A stretch of DNA of 64,000 nt from Pontibacter ummariensis (GTDB taxonomy: Bacteria > Bacteroidota > Bacteroidia > Cytophagales > Hymenobacteraceae), in assembly GCF_900188175.1 (NCBI RefSeq), contig NZ_FZOQ01000004.1, positions 62,001 to 126,000 on the forward strand, read 5' to 3'. Position numbers and translations under genes: made by a program. The notes beneath the pieces are model-generated. The model had not been told where the DNA came from. It searched no databases and was given only the letters and a program-made list of their open reading frames with translations. Position 1 is the first letter of the stretch; the number at the start of each line of letters is the position of its first letter. Shown piece after piece: positions 26,239-35,424 of the stretch.

Positions 26239-26269
26239 AAACGGCAAGAGCTTCCTGTTCTTGCCGTTT
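26239..26269 (+). terminator. Intrinsic terminator of the desaturase gene
   Basis: AAACGGCAAGA (26239-26249) pairs with 26259-26269, loop of 9 bases, followed by a run of T. Confidence 0.85.
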
Positions 26270-26442
26270 TTTTTGCACGGTAGCCTTTCTATGTTGTCGA
26301 AATTGTTATCCCCGGCTGGAGTAGGTCGGTGTAGAACGGCTGTTGGCTCTGCGCATGCGTTTGATAAGGTCTTTTAAGCGGGCTTTTGTAGTTTTGTGTA
26401 GATACACACGTGCAGACGAATTTCGTTTGCCCTAAAAAAGAC

Positions 26443-26964
26443 ATGAACAATACCCGGATAACCCCCTGCACTTTAGAGGACATACATACCCTGCAAGACA
26501 TTGCGATAAACTCCTACGGCGACCATTATCTGTACTTGTGGTACGATGGCGGCATGTGGTACATTGATAAAAGCTTTAGTGAAGCCTCGCTTAAAAAAGA
26601 ACTGGAAGACCCGAACGCGGCTTTCTTCCTGATATACTCAGATGAGGAACTGGTTGGCTTCCTGAAACTGAACATAGACAAAGCCCTGGAAGGGGAGGAG
26701 GTAGCCGACAGCCTGGAACTGGAAAGAATCTACCTGACCAAAGCGGCATCCGGCAAAGGCATTGGCCGGCAGGTAGTAGACTTTACCGTGGCATTTGCCA
26801 AAGAGAGGAACAAGCGCATGATCTGGTTGAAGGCTATGGACAGTAGCAAGTCGGTGGACTTTTACGAACAGAACGGCTTTCAGAAGTGTGGCACGTATCG
26901 GCTCGATTTCGAGGCCATGAAGCCAGAGTACCGCGGCATGTATGTGCTGAAACGGGAATTGTAG
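26443..26964 (+). CDS. GNAT family N-acetyltransferase
   Basis: 173 residues from ATG 26443. An upstream GTG at 26410 is rejected because a TAGTTTTG promoter box at 26389-26396 places the transcript start near 26403. The acetyl-CoA loop is ERIYLTKAASGKGIGRQVVD near residue 95, followed by IWLKAMDSSKSVDFYEQNGF typical of GNAT motif B. The N-terminal GDHYLYLWYDGG is not assigned. Acceptor unknown. The next gene (YpdA) begins 86 bases downstream in the same direction, so the two may be cotranscribed. Confidence 0.88.
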   Translation: MNNTRITPCTLEDIHTLQDIAINSYGDHYLYLWYDGGMWYIDKSFSEASLKKELEDPNAAFFLIYSDEELVGFLKLNIDKALEGEEVADSLELERIYLTKAASGKGIGRQVVDFTVAFAKERNKRMIWLKAMDSSKSVDFYEQNGFQKCGTYRLDFEAMKPEYRGMYVLKREL

Positions 26965-27050
26965 CAACGATAGCAGAAAGTTCTGAAAACTTAGCCTGCC
27001 TACTTCGTGTTAGAACAGTTACTATCACATCAGCTTATCAAAAAGCAGCA

Positions 27051-28034
27051 TTGGAGACAATAACATACGACATACTCATCATTGGGGCGGGGCCCATCGG
27101 GCTGGCTTGTGGCCTGGAAGCACAGCGGGCAGGGCTTAGCTACCTGATCGTGGAGAAGGGCACGCTGGTAAACTCCCTGTACAACTACCCGATCAACATG
27201 ACTTTTTTCTCGACCTCCGAAAAGCTGGAGATCGGGGGAATTCCTTTTACCTCTGTGCACCCCAAGCCCAACCGGATGGAGGCCATGGAATATTACCGCC
27301 GCGTTGCGGACGCGAAAGACCTGAATGTGCACCTCTTCGAAGAGGTGCAGCAAATGGATCCGCAGGGGGACCTGTATGGAATAAACACGAATAAAGGGAA
27401 GTACAAGGCCAGGCATGTGATTATCGCCGTTGGGTTCTACGGAATCCCCAACATGCTGCACATACCAGGAGAGGAACTGCCTAAAGTGCGGCATTACTAT
27501 TTCGATCCGCATTACTATTACCGTCAGAAAGTAGTGGTGGTGGGGGCAAATAACTCCTCGGCTGATGCTGCCCTGGAGACCTGGCGTAAAGGAGCGGACG
27601 TAACCATGGTGGTGCGCCAGCAGGAACTGGGCAGTATTAAGTACTGGACCAAGCCCGACCTGGAGAACCGCATCAAAGAGGGGTCTATTAAATGCTACTT
27701 TTCCTCTAACCTGGCAGAGATCAGAGAGCGGGAGGTGGATGTCCAGACACCGGAAGGGAAGGTGACCCTAGAGAATGACTTTGTGCTGGCCATGACGGGC
27801 TATCAGCCGGACTTTGGGTTTCTGCAGAAAGTAGGTATTTACCTGTCTCCGGATGAGAAGCGTTACCCGCAGTACGACCCGGAGACAATGGAAACAAACC
27901 TACCCAATGTATATCTGGCGGGGGTAATCTGCGGTGGAATGGACACGCACGTGTGGTTTATAGAGAACTCGCGGGAGCATGCCGTAAAAATTGTGCAGCA
28001 TATTGTGCGCGAACAAAACGTAACCCAAGCGTAG
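27051..28034 (+). CDS. ypdA: YpdA/Bdr-type putative bacillithiol disulfide reductase
   Basis: 327 residues from TTG 27051 (METITYDILIIGAGP). The open frame extends upstream into the GNAT gene but those codons are not family-like. FAD-binding GAGPIGLACGLEAQ and NADPH-binding VVVVGANNSSADAALETWRK are present, and the FEEVQQMD and AGVICGGMDTHVWFIENSRE regions match YpdA. It keeps the low-molecular-weight thiol bacillithiol reduced in organisms that make it; bacillithiol synthesis occurs in some Bacteroidota, but no bsh gene is in the window. Unlike thioredoxin reductase it lacks a CxxC pair. The rare start codon is an inference from family length. Confidence 0.85.
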   Translation: METITYDILIIGAGPIGLACGLEAQRAGLSYLIVEKGTLVNSLYNYPINMTFFSTSEKLEIGGIPFTSVHPKPNRMEAMEYYRRVADAKDLNVHLFEEVQQMDPQGDLYGINTNKGKYKARHVIIAVGFYGIPNMLHIPGEELPKVRHYYFDPHYYYRQKVVVVGANNSSADAALETWRKGADVTMVVRQQELGSIKYWTKPDLENRIKEGSIKCYFSSNLAEIREREVDVQTPEGKVTLENDFVLAMTGYQPDFGFLQKVGIYLSPDEKRYPQYDPETMETNLPNVYLAGVICGGMDTHVWFIENSREHAVKIVQHIVREQNVTQA

Positions 28035-28134
28035 CCTTTACCTTGCTGCTGTAACTTTTTACCCCTGAAAAAGTTAAAGTAGACGACTAATAAAAGCACT
28101 TGTAGCTTTTACAGGAGGTAAAGGAAAAGCAATT

Positions 28135-28779
28135 ATGAAAATAGCTATTATTGGAGCCAGTGGTAACATTGGCTCCAGGATCATGCAGGAAGCACTCGCC
28201 AGGGGCCATAATGTAACAGCCATCGTCCGGCATCCGGAAAAGGTAGGAAAAGAGAGCGTAAGCCTGACGGTAAAGAGGGGGGATGTAGAAAACGTGGAAG
28301 AAACGGCAGCCCTCATCAAAGACCACGATGCTGTAGTAGTATCTTACAGCCCTGGGAGGGGACCTGGCACAGACTATAGTAAGTATGTAACAGTAGCCCA
28401 AAAGGTGCTGGAGGCGGCTAAAAAAGCGGGTGTAAAGCGTGTGGTGAACGTAGGCGGTGCCGGTAGTCTTTATACAGAAGGAGGTGTGCAACTAGTGGAT
28501 ACTCCGGAATTTCCAGAGGCCTGGCGAGGAGGCTCTGCTGCCCAGCGGGACTCTCTGAAAGTGTATCAGCAGGAGCAGGAACTGGAGTGGACCTTTTTTT
28601 GCCCCGCTGTTATGATCGAGCCAGGGGAGCGGACCGGAAAGTTCCGTTACAATACTGAGCACCCTGTGTATGATGAAAAAGGCGAAAGCAGGATTTCCCG
28701 TCAGGATTATGCCGTAGCCCTGCTGAATGAACTGGAAAACCCGCAATATATTCGCCAGCGTTTTACAGTAGGATATTAG
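28135..28779 (+). CDS. NAD(P)-binding oxidoreductase, NmrA/atypical SDR type
   Basis: 214 residues. The opening MKIAIIGASGNIGSRIMQEA is a GxxGxxG dinucleotide-binding loop of the NmrA-like atypical short-chain family, followed by KRGDVENVEETAALIKDHDA and VVNVGGAGSL. There is no YxxxK catalytic pair in the classical position, as is usual for this group, which includes NADPH sensors and flavin or quinone reductases. Substrate unknown. It stands 100 bases downstream of ypdA and ends at a very strong terminator, so it may be the last gene of a GNAT-ypdA transcript. Confidence 0.85.
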   Translation: MKIAIIGASGNIGSRIMQEALARGHNVTAIVRHPEKVGKESVSLTVKRGDVENVEETAALIKDHDAVVVSYSPGRGPGTDYSKYVTVAQKVLEAAKKAGVKRVVNVGGAGSLYTEGGVQLVDTPEFPEAWRGGSAAQRDSLKVYQQEQELEWTFFCPAVMIEPGERTGKFRYNTEHPVYDEKGESRISRQDYAVALLNELENPQYIRQRFTVGY

Positions 28780-28789
28780 CTAATGAATA

Positions 28790-28843
28790 GCAAAACAAAG
28801 GGGGCAGGCTTGGTGAACAACAGGCCTGCCCCCTTTGTTTTGC
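28790..28843 (+). terminator. Strong terminator, 20-bp perfect stem
   Basis: GCAAAACAAAGGGGGCAGGC (28790-28809) pairs with 28824-28843 over a 14-base loop. The descending arm contains TTTGTTTT. Confidence 0.88.
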
Positions 28844-28874
28844 TGGTACACCTACATGCTTAATTTGCAGCTTC

Positions 28875-29699
28875 ATGAGTAGTTTACAAACCTTACAGAA
28901 CTTAAACAACAGCTTGCCGAAGTTGCCCTATAAAATGCCGGTGCTGTTTGTAGGGCATGGTAGCCCGATGAATGCCATCGAGGAGAACGAGTTTACAAAG
29001 GGCTGGGCACAAATGGCGGAAGGCTTGCCCAAGCCCAGGGCAATTCTTTGCATTTCGGCACACTGGGAGACAAGAGGCACGTATGTGACAGCCATGGAGC
29101 AGCCCCGCACCATTCACGACTTTTATGGCTTTCCGCAGGCTTTGTTCGACGTGCAGTATGGTGCCAAGGGCGATCCGCACTTAGCCGAAGAGCTGCGCTT
29201 GCTGATCCGGAAAACGGAACTGCAACTCGACCATGAGTGGGGCCTGGATCATGGTACCTGGAGTGTGATCAAGCACATTTACCCAAGTGCAGATGTGCCG
29301 GTACTGCAATTAAGCCTGGCTAAAAATCAGGCACCCGCCTGGCACTATGAGCTGGCGAAAGAGCTGTCGACCCTTCGGACCAAAGGTGTGCTGATGATAG
29401 GCAGCGGAAATATCATACACAACCTGAGACTGCTCAACTGGCAAAAGCCGGAGGAGGCGTATGACTGGGCCTTGGACCTAAACGAACAAGTGAAGGAGTT
29501 CATTTCCGCGGACCAGCATCAGCCCCTGATTGATTATCAACAATTAGGCAAAGCTGCTGCGCTAGCGATACCGTCTCCTGAGCACTACCTGCCACTGCTT
29601 TATACCCTGGGCCTGAAAGAAGCGCAGGAGCAGGTTACTTTTATGAATGATCAGCTACAGTTAGGGGCCATCTCCATGACCTCGCTAAAAATAGGATAA
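28875..29699 (+). CDS. ygiD: YgiD-type extradiol dioxygenase (class III, LigB-like)
   Basis: 274 residues. MPVLFVGHGSPMNAIEENEF carries the first metal histidine, ISAHWETRG the second region, LDHGTWSVIKHIY near residue 125 the catalytic histidines and GSGNIIHNLRLL near 180 the last conserved histidine. The E. coli homologue YgiD is described as a 4,5-DOPA extradiol dioxygenase; the physiological substrate is unclear. Cytoplasmic. ATG 28875 is kept because homologues have an extension before MPVLF; ATG 28935 is the alternative. It starts 31 bases after a terminator, so it has its own promoter. Confidence 0.88.
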   Translation: MSSLQTLQNLNNSLPKLPYKMPVLFVGHGSPMNAIEENEFTKGWAQMAEGLPKPRAILCISAHWETRGTYVTAMEQPRTIHDFYGFPQALFDVQYGAKGDPHLAEELRLLIRKTELQLDHEWGLDHGTWSVIKHIYPSADVPVLQLSLAKNQAPAWHYELAKELSTLRTKGVLMIGSGNIIHNLRLLNWQKPEEAYDWALDLNEQVKEFISADQHQPLIDYQQLGKAAALAIPSPEHYLPLLYTLGLKEAQEQVTFMNDQLQLGAISMTSLKIG

Positions 29700-29744
29700 G
29701 AAGCCAGTAGGAAGGCAACGTTAGGATGTGACGCGGCATTGCTG

Positions 29745-29906
29745 TACCTTTGCTTTATTCAACATTTGTAGAACTATATTCCGGTTTTATAAGTTGAAGA
29801 AGAATACAGGTCGGGAATGGCCCGGGGCATCTACAGCCTCAATATTTGTACAGGTTCCGGCCAATTACCGCTGAAGCAGCACACATGGTGCTGCGCGGTT
29901 TCTTTT
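29745..29906 (+). promoter_or_regulatory. rhlE promoter box and structured leader with terminator-like hairpin
   Basis: TACCTTTG at 29745-29752 fits the TAnnTTTG box, predicting a leader of about 160 bases. At its end, ACCGC-TGAA-GCAGCAC (29867-29882) pairs with GTGCTGC-GCGGT (29888-29899) with one 4-base bulge and is followed by TTCTTTT (29900-29906), just 13 bases before the ATG at 29920. This is the layout of an attenuator or start-masking hairpin. Confidence 0.5.
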
Positions 29907-29919
29907 GAAAAACCAATTA

Positions 29920-31245
29920 ATGACATTCGAGAATCTCAATTTGATAGAGCCTATCCTAAAAGCTCTTAAAACAGAAGGATATACCAAACCAACCCCTATC
30001 CAGGAAAAGTCAATTCCACTCATACTTCAGAAAAGAGACCTTTTAGGCTGTGCCCAGACAGGCACGGGCAAAACTGCTGCTTTCTCTATTCCTATCCTGC
30101 AACTGCTTTCTGAGAACAAAGGACAGCAGGGGAGAGGAACACGCAAGATAAAGGCCCTTATTCTGACGCCAACACGCGAATTGGCCCTGCAGATCGGGGA
30201 TAGCCTTGCTGCCTATGGCAAGCATACGGGGTTAAAGCACACCGTTATTTTCGGTGGCGTTTCGCAGCATGCGCAAACACAGGCTTTACGCGAAGGCATA
30301 GATATACTGGTGGCAACACCAGGTCGCCTACTGGACCTGATGGCTCAGAAATACGTGCACCTGGACCAGATCGAGATGTTCGTGCTGGACGAGGCAGACC
30401 GTATGCTGGACATGGGCTTTGTACACGACGTGAAAAAGGTGTTGAATGTATTGCCCGAGAAAAAGCAGTCTTTGTTCTTCTCGGCTACCATGGCGCCCGA
30501 AATTCTGAAGCTGGCCAATACCATTCTGGTAAACCCTGCGCAGGTAGAAGTTACCCCGGTTTCCTCTACAGCCAACACCATCAAGCAGGCGGTGTATTAT
30601 GTGAAGAAAGCCGATAAGCGCAAGCTGTTGCTGCACCTTTTGAAGGATGGTGAAATTGAGCGCGTATTAGTGTTTACCCGTACCAAGCATGGCGCCGACA
30701 GAGTAGCCAAAGACATGACAAAGGCCGGCGTACAGGCAGAGGCGATTCATGGCAATAAATCACAGAATGCCCGCGTACGTGCGTTGGATAACTTTAAAAA
30801 CAACCAGACACGCGTGCTGGTAGCAACTGATATTGCAGCCCGTGGTATCGATGTGGACGACCTAACGCACGTGATTAACTTTGAGCTGCCAAACGAGCCG
30901 GAAACCTATGTACACCGTATTGGTCGAACTGGCCGTGCAGGCGCAACTGGTACGGCGCTGTCGTTCTGCGATGCAGAGGAAACGTCTTACCTGGTAGGCA
31001 TACAGAAGCTGATCTCTAAGTCAGTACCTGTGATCGACAACCATCCTTATCCGATGACGGCAAAGGACTTTGCCGAAGCGGCCAGCACGATGAAGGAGCA
31101 GAAAAAGCAAGGTGGCAGAGGTGGCCGTAGCCGTTGGGGCAACAAGCCTGCAGGCGGTGGCGAAGGCCAGCGCAGCGCCGGGAACCGCAATAGCAGTGGA
31201 GGTAACAGAAGTAACAATAGCCGTCCTGCAAAAGCAAGAGTTTAA
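29920..31245 (+). CDS. rhlE: DEAD-box RNA helicase, RhlE family
   Basis: 441 residues from ATG 29920 ([16 protein letters not shown]), preferred over an in-frame TTG at 29905 that lies inside the leader T-tract. Motif [12 protein letters not shown], Ia [30 protein letters not shown], and [12 protein letters not shown] are intact. The last 45 residues are Gly, Arg, Asn and Ser rich, a flexible RNA-binding tail. RhlE helicases remodel rRNA and mRNA, mostly in ribosome assembly and cold adaptation. The structured leader suggests post-transcriptional or autoregulatory control. It ends at a strong terminator. Confidence 0.93.
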   Translation: MTFENLNLIEPILKALKTEGYTKPTPIQEKSIPLILQKRDLLGCAQTGTGKTAAFSIPILQLLSENKGQQGRGTRKIKALILTPTRELALQIGDSLAAYGKHTGLKHTVIFGGVSQHAQTQALREGIDILVATPGRLLDLMAQKYVHLDQIEMFVLDEADRMLDMGFVHDVKKVLNVLPEKKQSLFFSATMAPEILKLANTILVNPAQVEVTPVSSTANTIKQAVYYVKKADKRKLLLHLLKDGEIERVLVFTRTKHGADRVAKDMTKAGVQAEAIHGNKSQNARVRALDNFKNNQTRVLVATDIAARGIDVDDLTHVINFELPNEPETYVHRIGRTGRAGATGTALSFCDAEETSYLVGIQKLISKSVPVIDNHPYPMTAKDFAEAASTMKEQKKQGGRGGRSRWGNKPAGGGEGQRSAGNRNSSGGNRSNNSRPAKARV

Positions 31246-31691
31246 AGATAAGTACATACAAACAGAAAAAGCTGGCCCTACAAGGCTGGCTTTTTCTGTT
31301 TTATAGCTGTTTGATAGGATAAAGTTGTTCTTGCCTTGAGTGAGCTTTCTTAAAATTTTCACTGCTATTGCTCCTAGCTAACCTTCACCTCGCCGGTTGG
31401 GTCTTGATTCCTCCTTGATGGTGGTAGGGGGCCTCTTGGAGAATCGAGGACCCTTCCCCCCTCTCACTGAACGCTCATGCAAAAGATAATCAAAGGTGCA
31501 CTTGGCAAGTTTGTTTGCTCCGTAACATGTATAAGGGTAGCCGAAGTTACTGCTATCTTAGGACAGGACAACATGAAGAAAAAAGGCTATCCCAGTTTTT
31601 TCTGGGGGCGCCTTGGCTTATGCCTGAACTAGGGCAATGGGGAAAGAAAGTCGCTTTATGAGCAGGCCCTGGTGGGTAAAGCCGGGGACTT
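31246..31691. other. 446-base intergenic region: terminator plus degenerate-looking sequence
   Basis: It begins with the rhlE terminator (31260-31301). From about 31310 on I see no promoter box, tRNA or family-like ORF. One 51-codon ORF, ATG 31477 to TAG 31632 on plus (starting MQKIIKGALGKF, ending RLGLCLN), has no recognisable homology to me. It could be a decayed gene fragment. The stretch lies between convergent genes, so a spacer with remnants is plausible. Confidence 0.5.
31260..31301. terminator. Terminator of rhlE, 18-bp stem with two wobbles
   Basis: AAACAGAAAAAGCTGGCC (31260-31277) pairs with 31284-31301, loop CTACAA. T-rich descending arm TTTTTCTGTTTT. Confidence 0.85.
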
Positions 31692-32591
31692 CTATTCCGG
31701 GCTACCTACCTGCTGTCGTGTCCGGCTCACCAGGTATACACCGGCAAAAATAAGCAGGGCGTACAAGCCTTTCTGTAGTGTAAACACATCACTGCCCAAC
31801 CCTACGGCAATAAAGACCGCAAGTATAGGCTGCAGGTAAATATAGGCCCCAACCAGCGAAGGGTTGGCATAACGAAGGGCCCAGGTGTTGAAGAGATAGG
31901 TGATAATGGTAACAGCAAAGATCATGAACAGGATAGCCAGCCAGATTGAGACAGGAAAGGAGCTGTAATCCGGCGTTAGTACCTGCGTCCAGCCGAAGGG
32001 GATCACGAGTACAGCGCCGACAGCAAAGATGCGGCTAACAATGGTAAAGGCATTGTACTTCTGCATCAGGGGCTTCACGATCACGAGGTAAATACCAAAG
32101 GAGGTGGCATTCAGGATGATCAGTAAATCACCGAAGAGATTGCCCGTGGTGCTTTCGCTCCGTGAACTATAGATCAGGAGCATGGCACCTGTGCAGGCTA
32201 CAGCAATGCCCGCTACCTTGCGCCAGCCCACGCGCTCCCGTAGGAGTATGGCAGAGAAGAGCAGCACGATTACTGGCACGATTACCATCAGCAGGGCGGC
32301 ATTGATAGGGGCCGTCAGGTTGAGGCCCGCAAAAAAGCAAAGCTGGTTGATGGCAATGCCGGTTATTCCACACAAAATGGAGCGGACGTTATCTGCCCAA
32401 CCCACTATTTTTTCCTTCACCACCAGTCGTGAAAAGATTCCGAAGAAGAGCGCCGCCGACACTACCCGGATCACGATCAGCCCAAAAGGGCCGACGTAGA
32501 AGGGCATTACTTCTTTTGCTATACTGTAATTACTCCCGTAAATCAGGGCTACCAGAAACAAGGCTCCGTGCACCTGTACTTGCTTACTCAT
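31692..32591 (-). CDS. EamA/DMT-family transporter
   Basis: 299 residues from ATG 32591 (MSKQVQVHGALF); the open frame extends 17 codons upstream but the shorter form matches the family. Ten predicted transmembrane helices arranged as two five-helix EamA repeats (starting near FLVALIYGSNYSIAKEV and near LFGDLLIILNATSFGIYLV). Members export amino acids, drugs or other metabolites across the inner membrane; the substrate cannot be told. It is divergent from the AI-2E-type gene with 70 bases between the starts, so the promoters overlap. Confidence 0.9.
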   Translation of the reverse strand: MSKQVQVHGALFLVALIYGSNYSIAKEVMPFYVGPFGLIVIRVVSAALFFGIFSRLVVKEKIVGWADNVRSILCGITGIAINQLCFFAGLNLTAPINAALLMVIVPVIVLLFSAILLRERVGWRKVAGIAVACTGAMLLIYSSRSESTTGNLFGDLLIILNATSFGIYLVIVKPLMQKYNAFTIVSRIFAVGAVLVIPFGWTQVLTPDYSSFPVSIWLAILFMIFAVTIITYLFNTWALRYANPSLVGAYIYLQPILAVFIAVGLGSDVFTLQKGLYALLIFAGVYLVSRTRQQVGSPE

Positions 32592-32661
32592 GGTACAAAG
32601 GTACACGCTTATGCATACGGCTCCGTATAAGAGGGAAAACAAAAAATAAAAGGATAGCTAT

Positions 32662-33816
32662 ATGAGTGATTTGCCCTTAACCGTGAGAAGGTCTATAGAA
32701 GTAATGGGCTTGTTTTTTCTCGGATGGATCGTTGTGCTGGGAGATGGCTTGCTGGCCCCCCTGCTAATGGCTTTTTTTATCAGCATTATGGTGCTGCCCT
32801 TGTACCGCTTCTTCTGTAAAATCCGCTTTCCGGAAGCACTGTCCATCGGTATAAGTATCCTGGCCCTGATCCTGGTGCTAGGGCTCGTCGTCTGGTTCTT
32901 TTCCTCGCAGATCCGGGACCTGGTGCGCGACTTTCCCGTCATCCAGCGGAACGTAACCAATCATTTAAACGACCTGAGTGAGTGGGTCGGGTCTATTAGT
33001 CCTTACTCCACAGAAGAACAGTTGGACCTGATACGCGAACAGAGCAACAGGTTGCTCAGCTACGTTGGCGGTCTGCTGAGCAGTGCCGCGCTCTCGTTAA
33101 CGTCTGTGCTGGTTTTCCTGGGCTTGTTGCCCATTTACATCTTCCTGCTGCTGTTCTATAAGAACCTGCTGCTGCGCTTTGTATTCCTGTGGTTCCAACC
33201 CAAAAACCACAAGCGGGTGAGAGACGCCTTGCGCGAAATGGAGCTGATCATCAAAAGCTACTTATTCGGCCTGCTCATCCAGGTGAGCTACATGACGGTG
33301 CTGCTGGGCGGTATCCTTCTGATCATTGGCATCAAACATGCCTTGCTCATTGGGCTTATCTTCGCCTTCCTGAACCTTATCCCCTACGTGGGCGCCCTGC
33401 TGGGGAACATCATCGGCGTACTCATTACCCTTGCGTCCTCTGCAGAGCTGTGGCCAATTTTCGTGGTATTGGGTACGATTGCCGCCGTACAGTTCCTGGA
33501 CAACAACATCCTGATGCCACGCATTGTAGGCTCTAAGGTGAAAATTAACGCTTTGGCCGCAATTGTCGGGGTATTGGTGGGTGGAGAGATAGCGGGCATA
33601 CCAGGTATGTTCCTGTCGCTGCCTATTATTGCCGTGCTAAAAGTTATTTTTGACCGTAGCGAGCGCTTTAAGCAGTGGGGTGTTTTGTTTGGCGATGAGC
33701 GGCCGGAGCATAGCCCTATGCACTATCCGGTTCTGCGGCAGAAAGACTGTACGGTGGACAACTACCTGAAGCGCGAAAACAATGTAGAACCGCCAAGAGA
33801 AGATAACAAGCCATAA
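32662..33816 (+). CDS. AI-2E family transporter
   Basis: 384 residues, about eight predicted transmembrane helices: two at the N-terminus (residues 13-40 and 60-78), a soluble stretch of about 70 residues, then the conserved C-terminal block (LIGLIFAFLNLIPYVGALLG near 235 and PGMFLSLPIIAVLKVIFDR near 315). The name comes from TqsA, but most members transport other solutes or ions (some are Na+/H+ antiporters), so no autoinducer role is claimed. No lux gene is nearby. The charged 45-residue C-terminal tail is cytoplasmic. A strong terminator starts within its stop codon. Confidence 0.9.
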   Translation: MSDLPLTVRRSIEVMGLFFLGWIVVLGDGLLAPLLMAFFISIMVLPLYRFFCKIRFPEALSIGISILALILVLGLVVWFFSSQIRDLVRDFPVIQRNVTNHLNDLSEWVGSISPYSTEEQLDLIREQSNRLLSYVGGLLSSAALSLTSVLVFLGLLPIYIFLLLFYKNLLLRFVFLWFQPKNHKRVRDALREMELIIKSYLFGLLIQVSYMTVLLGGILLIIGIKHALLIGLIFAFLNLIPYVGALLGNIIGVLITLASSAELWPIFVVLGTIAAVQFLDNNILMPRIVGSKVKINALAAIVGVLVGGEIAGIPGMFLSLPIIAVLKVIFDRSERFKQWGVLFGDERPEHSPMHYPVLRQKDCTVDNYLKRENNVEPPREDNKP

Positions 33817-33865
33817 ACCTATTTTTTAGGGGAGGCGGAAACGGCCTGCCCTAAAAAATAGGTTT
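33815..33865 (+). terminator. Terminator of the AI-2E gene, 17-bp perfect stem
   Basis: The arm 33815-33831 pairs with 33849-33865, with further inner pairing AGGC/GCCT. The left arm overlaps the last bases of the stop codon. Confidence 0.85.
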
Positions 33866-33929
33866 ACTCTGAAGTATCTCCTGTGTTAGGTAGGGTACTA
33901 CTGGGTTCCGGTCTTTCCTCGCAAATTCG

Positions 33930-33937
33930 TAGCTTTG
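33930..33937 (+). promoter_or_regulatory. -7 box upstream of rarA
   Basis: TAGCTTTG matches TAnnTTTG exactly, giving a transcript start near 33944 and a 25-base leader to ATG 33969. No good TTTG -33 box was found at the expected distance. Confidence 0.5.
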
Positions 33938-33968
33938 TCTTATACCGACACCGGAGATAGTAGAGCAG

Positions 33969-35237
33969 ATGAATCACCCGAATATACCTTTGGCCGAGCG
34001 CATGCGGCCGCACAACTTAGACCAGTATTACGGACAGAAGCACTTGGTAGGGCCAAACGGCATCCTGCGCCGCTACATAGAGGGGGGCGTGATACCGAGC
34101 ATGATCCTGTGGGGGCCTCCGGGCGTAGGCAAAACCACCTTGGCCAATATTATTGCTAACCAGATGAAGGTGCCTTTCGTGGCGCTGAGTGCGATCAACT
34201 CGGGCGTGAAAGACATCCGCGAGGTGATCGACCAAGCCAAGAAGCGACAGGGCATGGTGCTGTTCATCGACGAGATCCATCGTTTTAATAAATCACAGCA
34301 GGACGCGCTGCTGGGGGCTGTGGAGAAGGGAATTGTGACGTTGGTGGGCGCCACTACCGAAAACCCTTCCTTCGAAGTCATCTCAGCCTTGCTCTCGCGC
34401 TGTCAGGTATACATCCTGAAGCACCTGACCAAAGACGAACTGATTGAGCTGGTAGACAAAGCCCTGGAGCAGGATGAGTGGATGCAATACCGTCAGGTAC
34501 GGGTGGAGGAATATGAGGCCCTGCTGACGATTTCCGGGGGGGACGCCCGTAAACTGCTAAACCTGCTGGAGATCGTGGCTGAAGGGGTGAAAGGCGATGT
34601 GGTAGTTGTGACAAACGAGTTAGTAAAACAGGTGGCGCAGCAGAACATTGTGATGTACGACAAATCCGGGGAGATGCACTACGACCTGGTATCAGCCTTT
34701 ATCAAGTCTATCCGCGGCTCGGATCCCAACGCTGCTGTTTACTGGCTTGCCCGCATGATAGAGGGCGGCGAAGACCCCAAATTTATTGCCCGGCGTTTGC
34801 TTATTGCCGCGTCTGAGGATATTGGCCTGGCCAACTCCAATGCCCTGCTCATGGCGACCTCCTGTTTTCAGGCGGTGCAGATGATCGGCTACCCGGAGGC
34901 AGAGATAATCCTGTCGCAGTGTACGGTGTACCTGGCTACCTCCCCCAAAAGCAATGCCTCCTACAAAGCCATAAAGCAGGCCCGCGCCCTGGTGCAGCAA
35001 ACGGGTAACCTGCCCGTGCCCTTGCACATCCGAAATGCCCCTACCAAGCTGATGAAAGAGATAGGCTATGGCAATAATTACAAATATGCGCACGATTACG
35101 AAGGCAATTTCGTGCAGCAGGAGTTTATGCCGCAGGAGTTAAGCAGCACCGCCTTTTACCAGCCCGGCCAGAACGCCCGCGAAAACGACATGCGCAAACA
35201 ACTACAGGCGCAGTGGGGCAAAAAGTACGGGTATTAG
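33969..35237 (+). CDS. rarA: Replication-associated recombination protein A (RarA/MgsA AAA+ ATPase)
   Basis: 422 residues. Walker A GPPGVGKTT at 49-57, Walker B MVLFIDEIHRF near 100, sensor 1 VGATTENPSFEVISALLSRC and sensor 2 SGGDARKLLNLLE are intact. The C-terminal tetramerisation region (RGSDPNAAVYWLARMIEGGE and RRLLIAASEDIGLANSNALL) is typical. It acts at stalled forks on single-stranded DNA ends and handles gaps behind the replisome. Cytoplasmic, monocistronic, with its own -7 box. No cotranscribed partner is seen. Confidence 0.95.
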   Translation: MNHPNIPLAERMRPHNLDQYYGQKHLVGPNGILRRYIEGGVIPSMILWGPPGVGKTTLANIIANQMKVPFVALSAINSGVKDIREVIDQAKKRQGMVLFIDEIHRFNKSQQDALLGAVEKGIVTLVGATTENPSFEVISALLSRCQVYILKHLTKDELIELVDKALEQDEWMQYRQVRVEEYEALLTISGGDARKLLNLLEIVAEGVKGDVVVVTNELVKQVAQQNIVMYDKSGEMHYDLVSAFIKSIRGSDPNAAVYWLARMIEGGEDPKFIARRLLIAASEDIGLANSNALLMATSCFQAVQMIGYPEAEIILSQCTVYLATSPKSNASYKAIKQARALVQQTGNLPVPLHIRNAPTKLMKEIGYGNNYKYAHDYEGNFVQQEFMPQELSSTAFYQPGQNARENDMRKQLQAQWGKKYGY

Positions 35238-35424
35238 GAAAGTTAAATTCCAGAGTTATTGTCTAAACTTTGATTTTTTGTACAAGAACGGCACAGTTTT
35301 TAGTCTATAAAAAGGCAAGGTTAGTCGAGAAGGCCATGAGCAGGTGAACTTTAAACACTATTTTTGCCCTTATAACAGGGCATAGCCTTCCTAATTTTAA
35401 ATAGACCATTTTAACCATATACAA

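Noticed and set aside
26289..26501. 70-codon minus-strand ORF upstream of the GNAT gene
   Set aside because: It overlaps the start of a well supported GNAT gene and its promoter box; no domain or signal peptide.
32662..33816. Quorum-sensing role suggested by the AI-2E family name
   Set aside because: Most members do not carry AI-2, and no lux or lsr gene is near.
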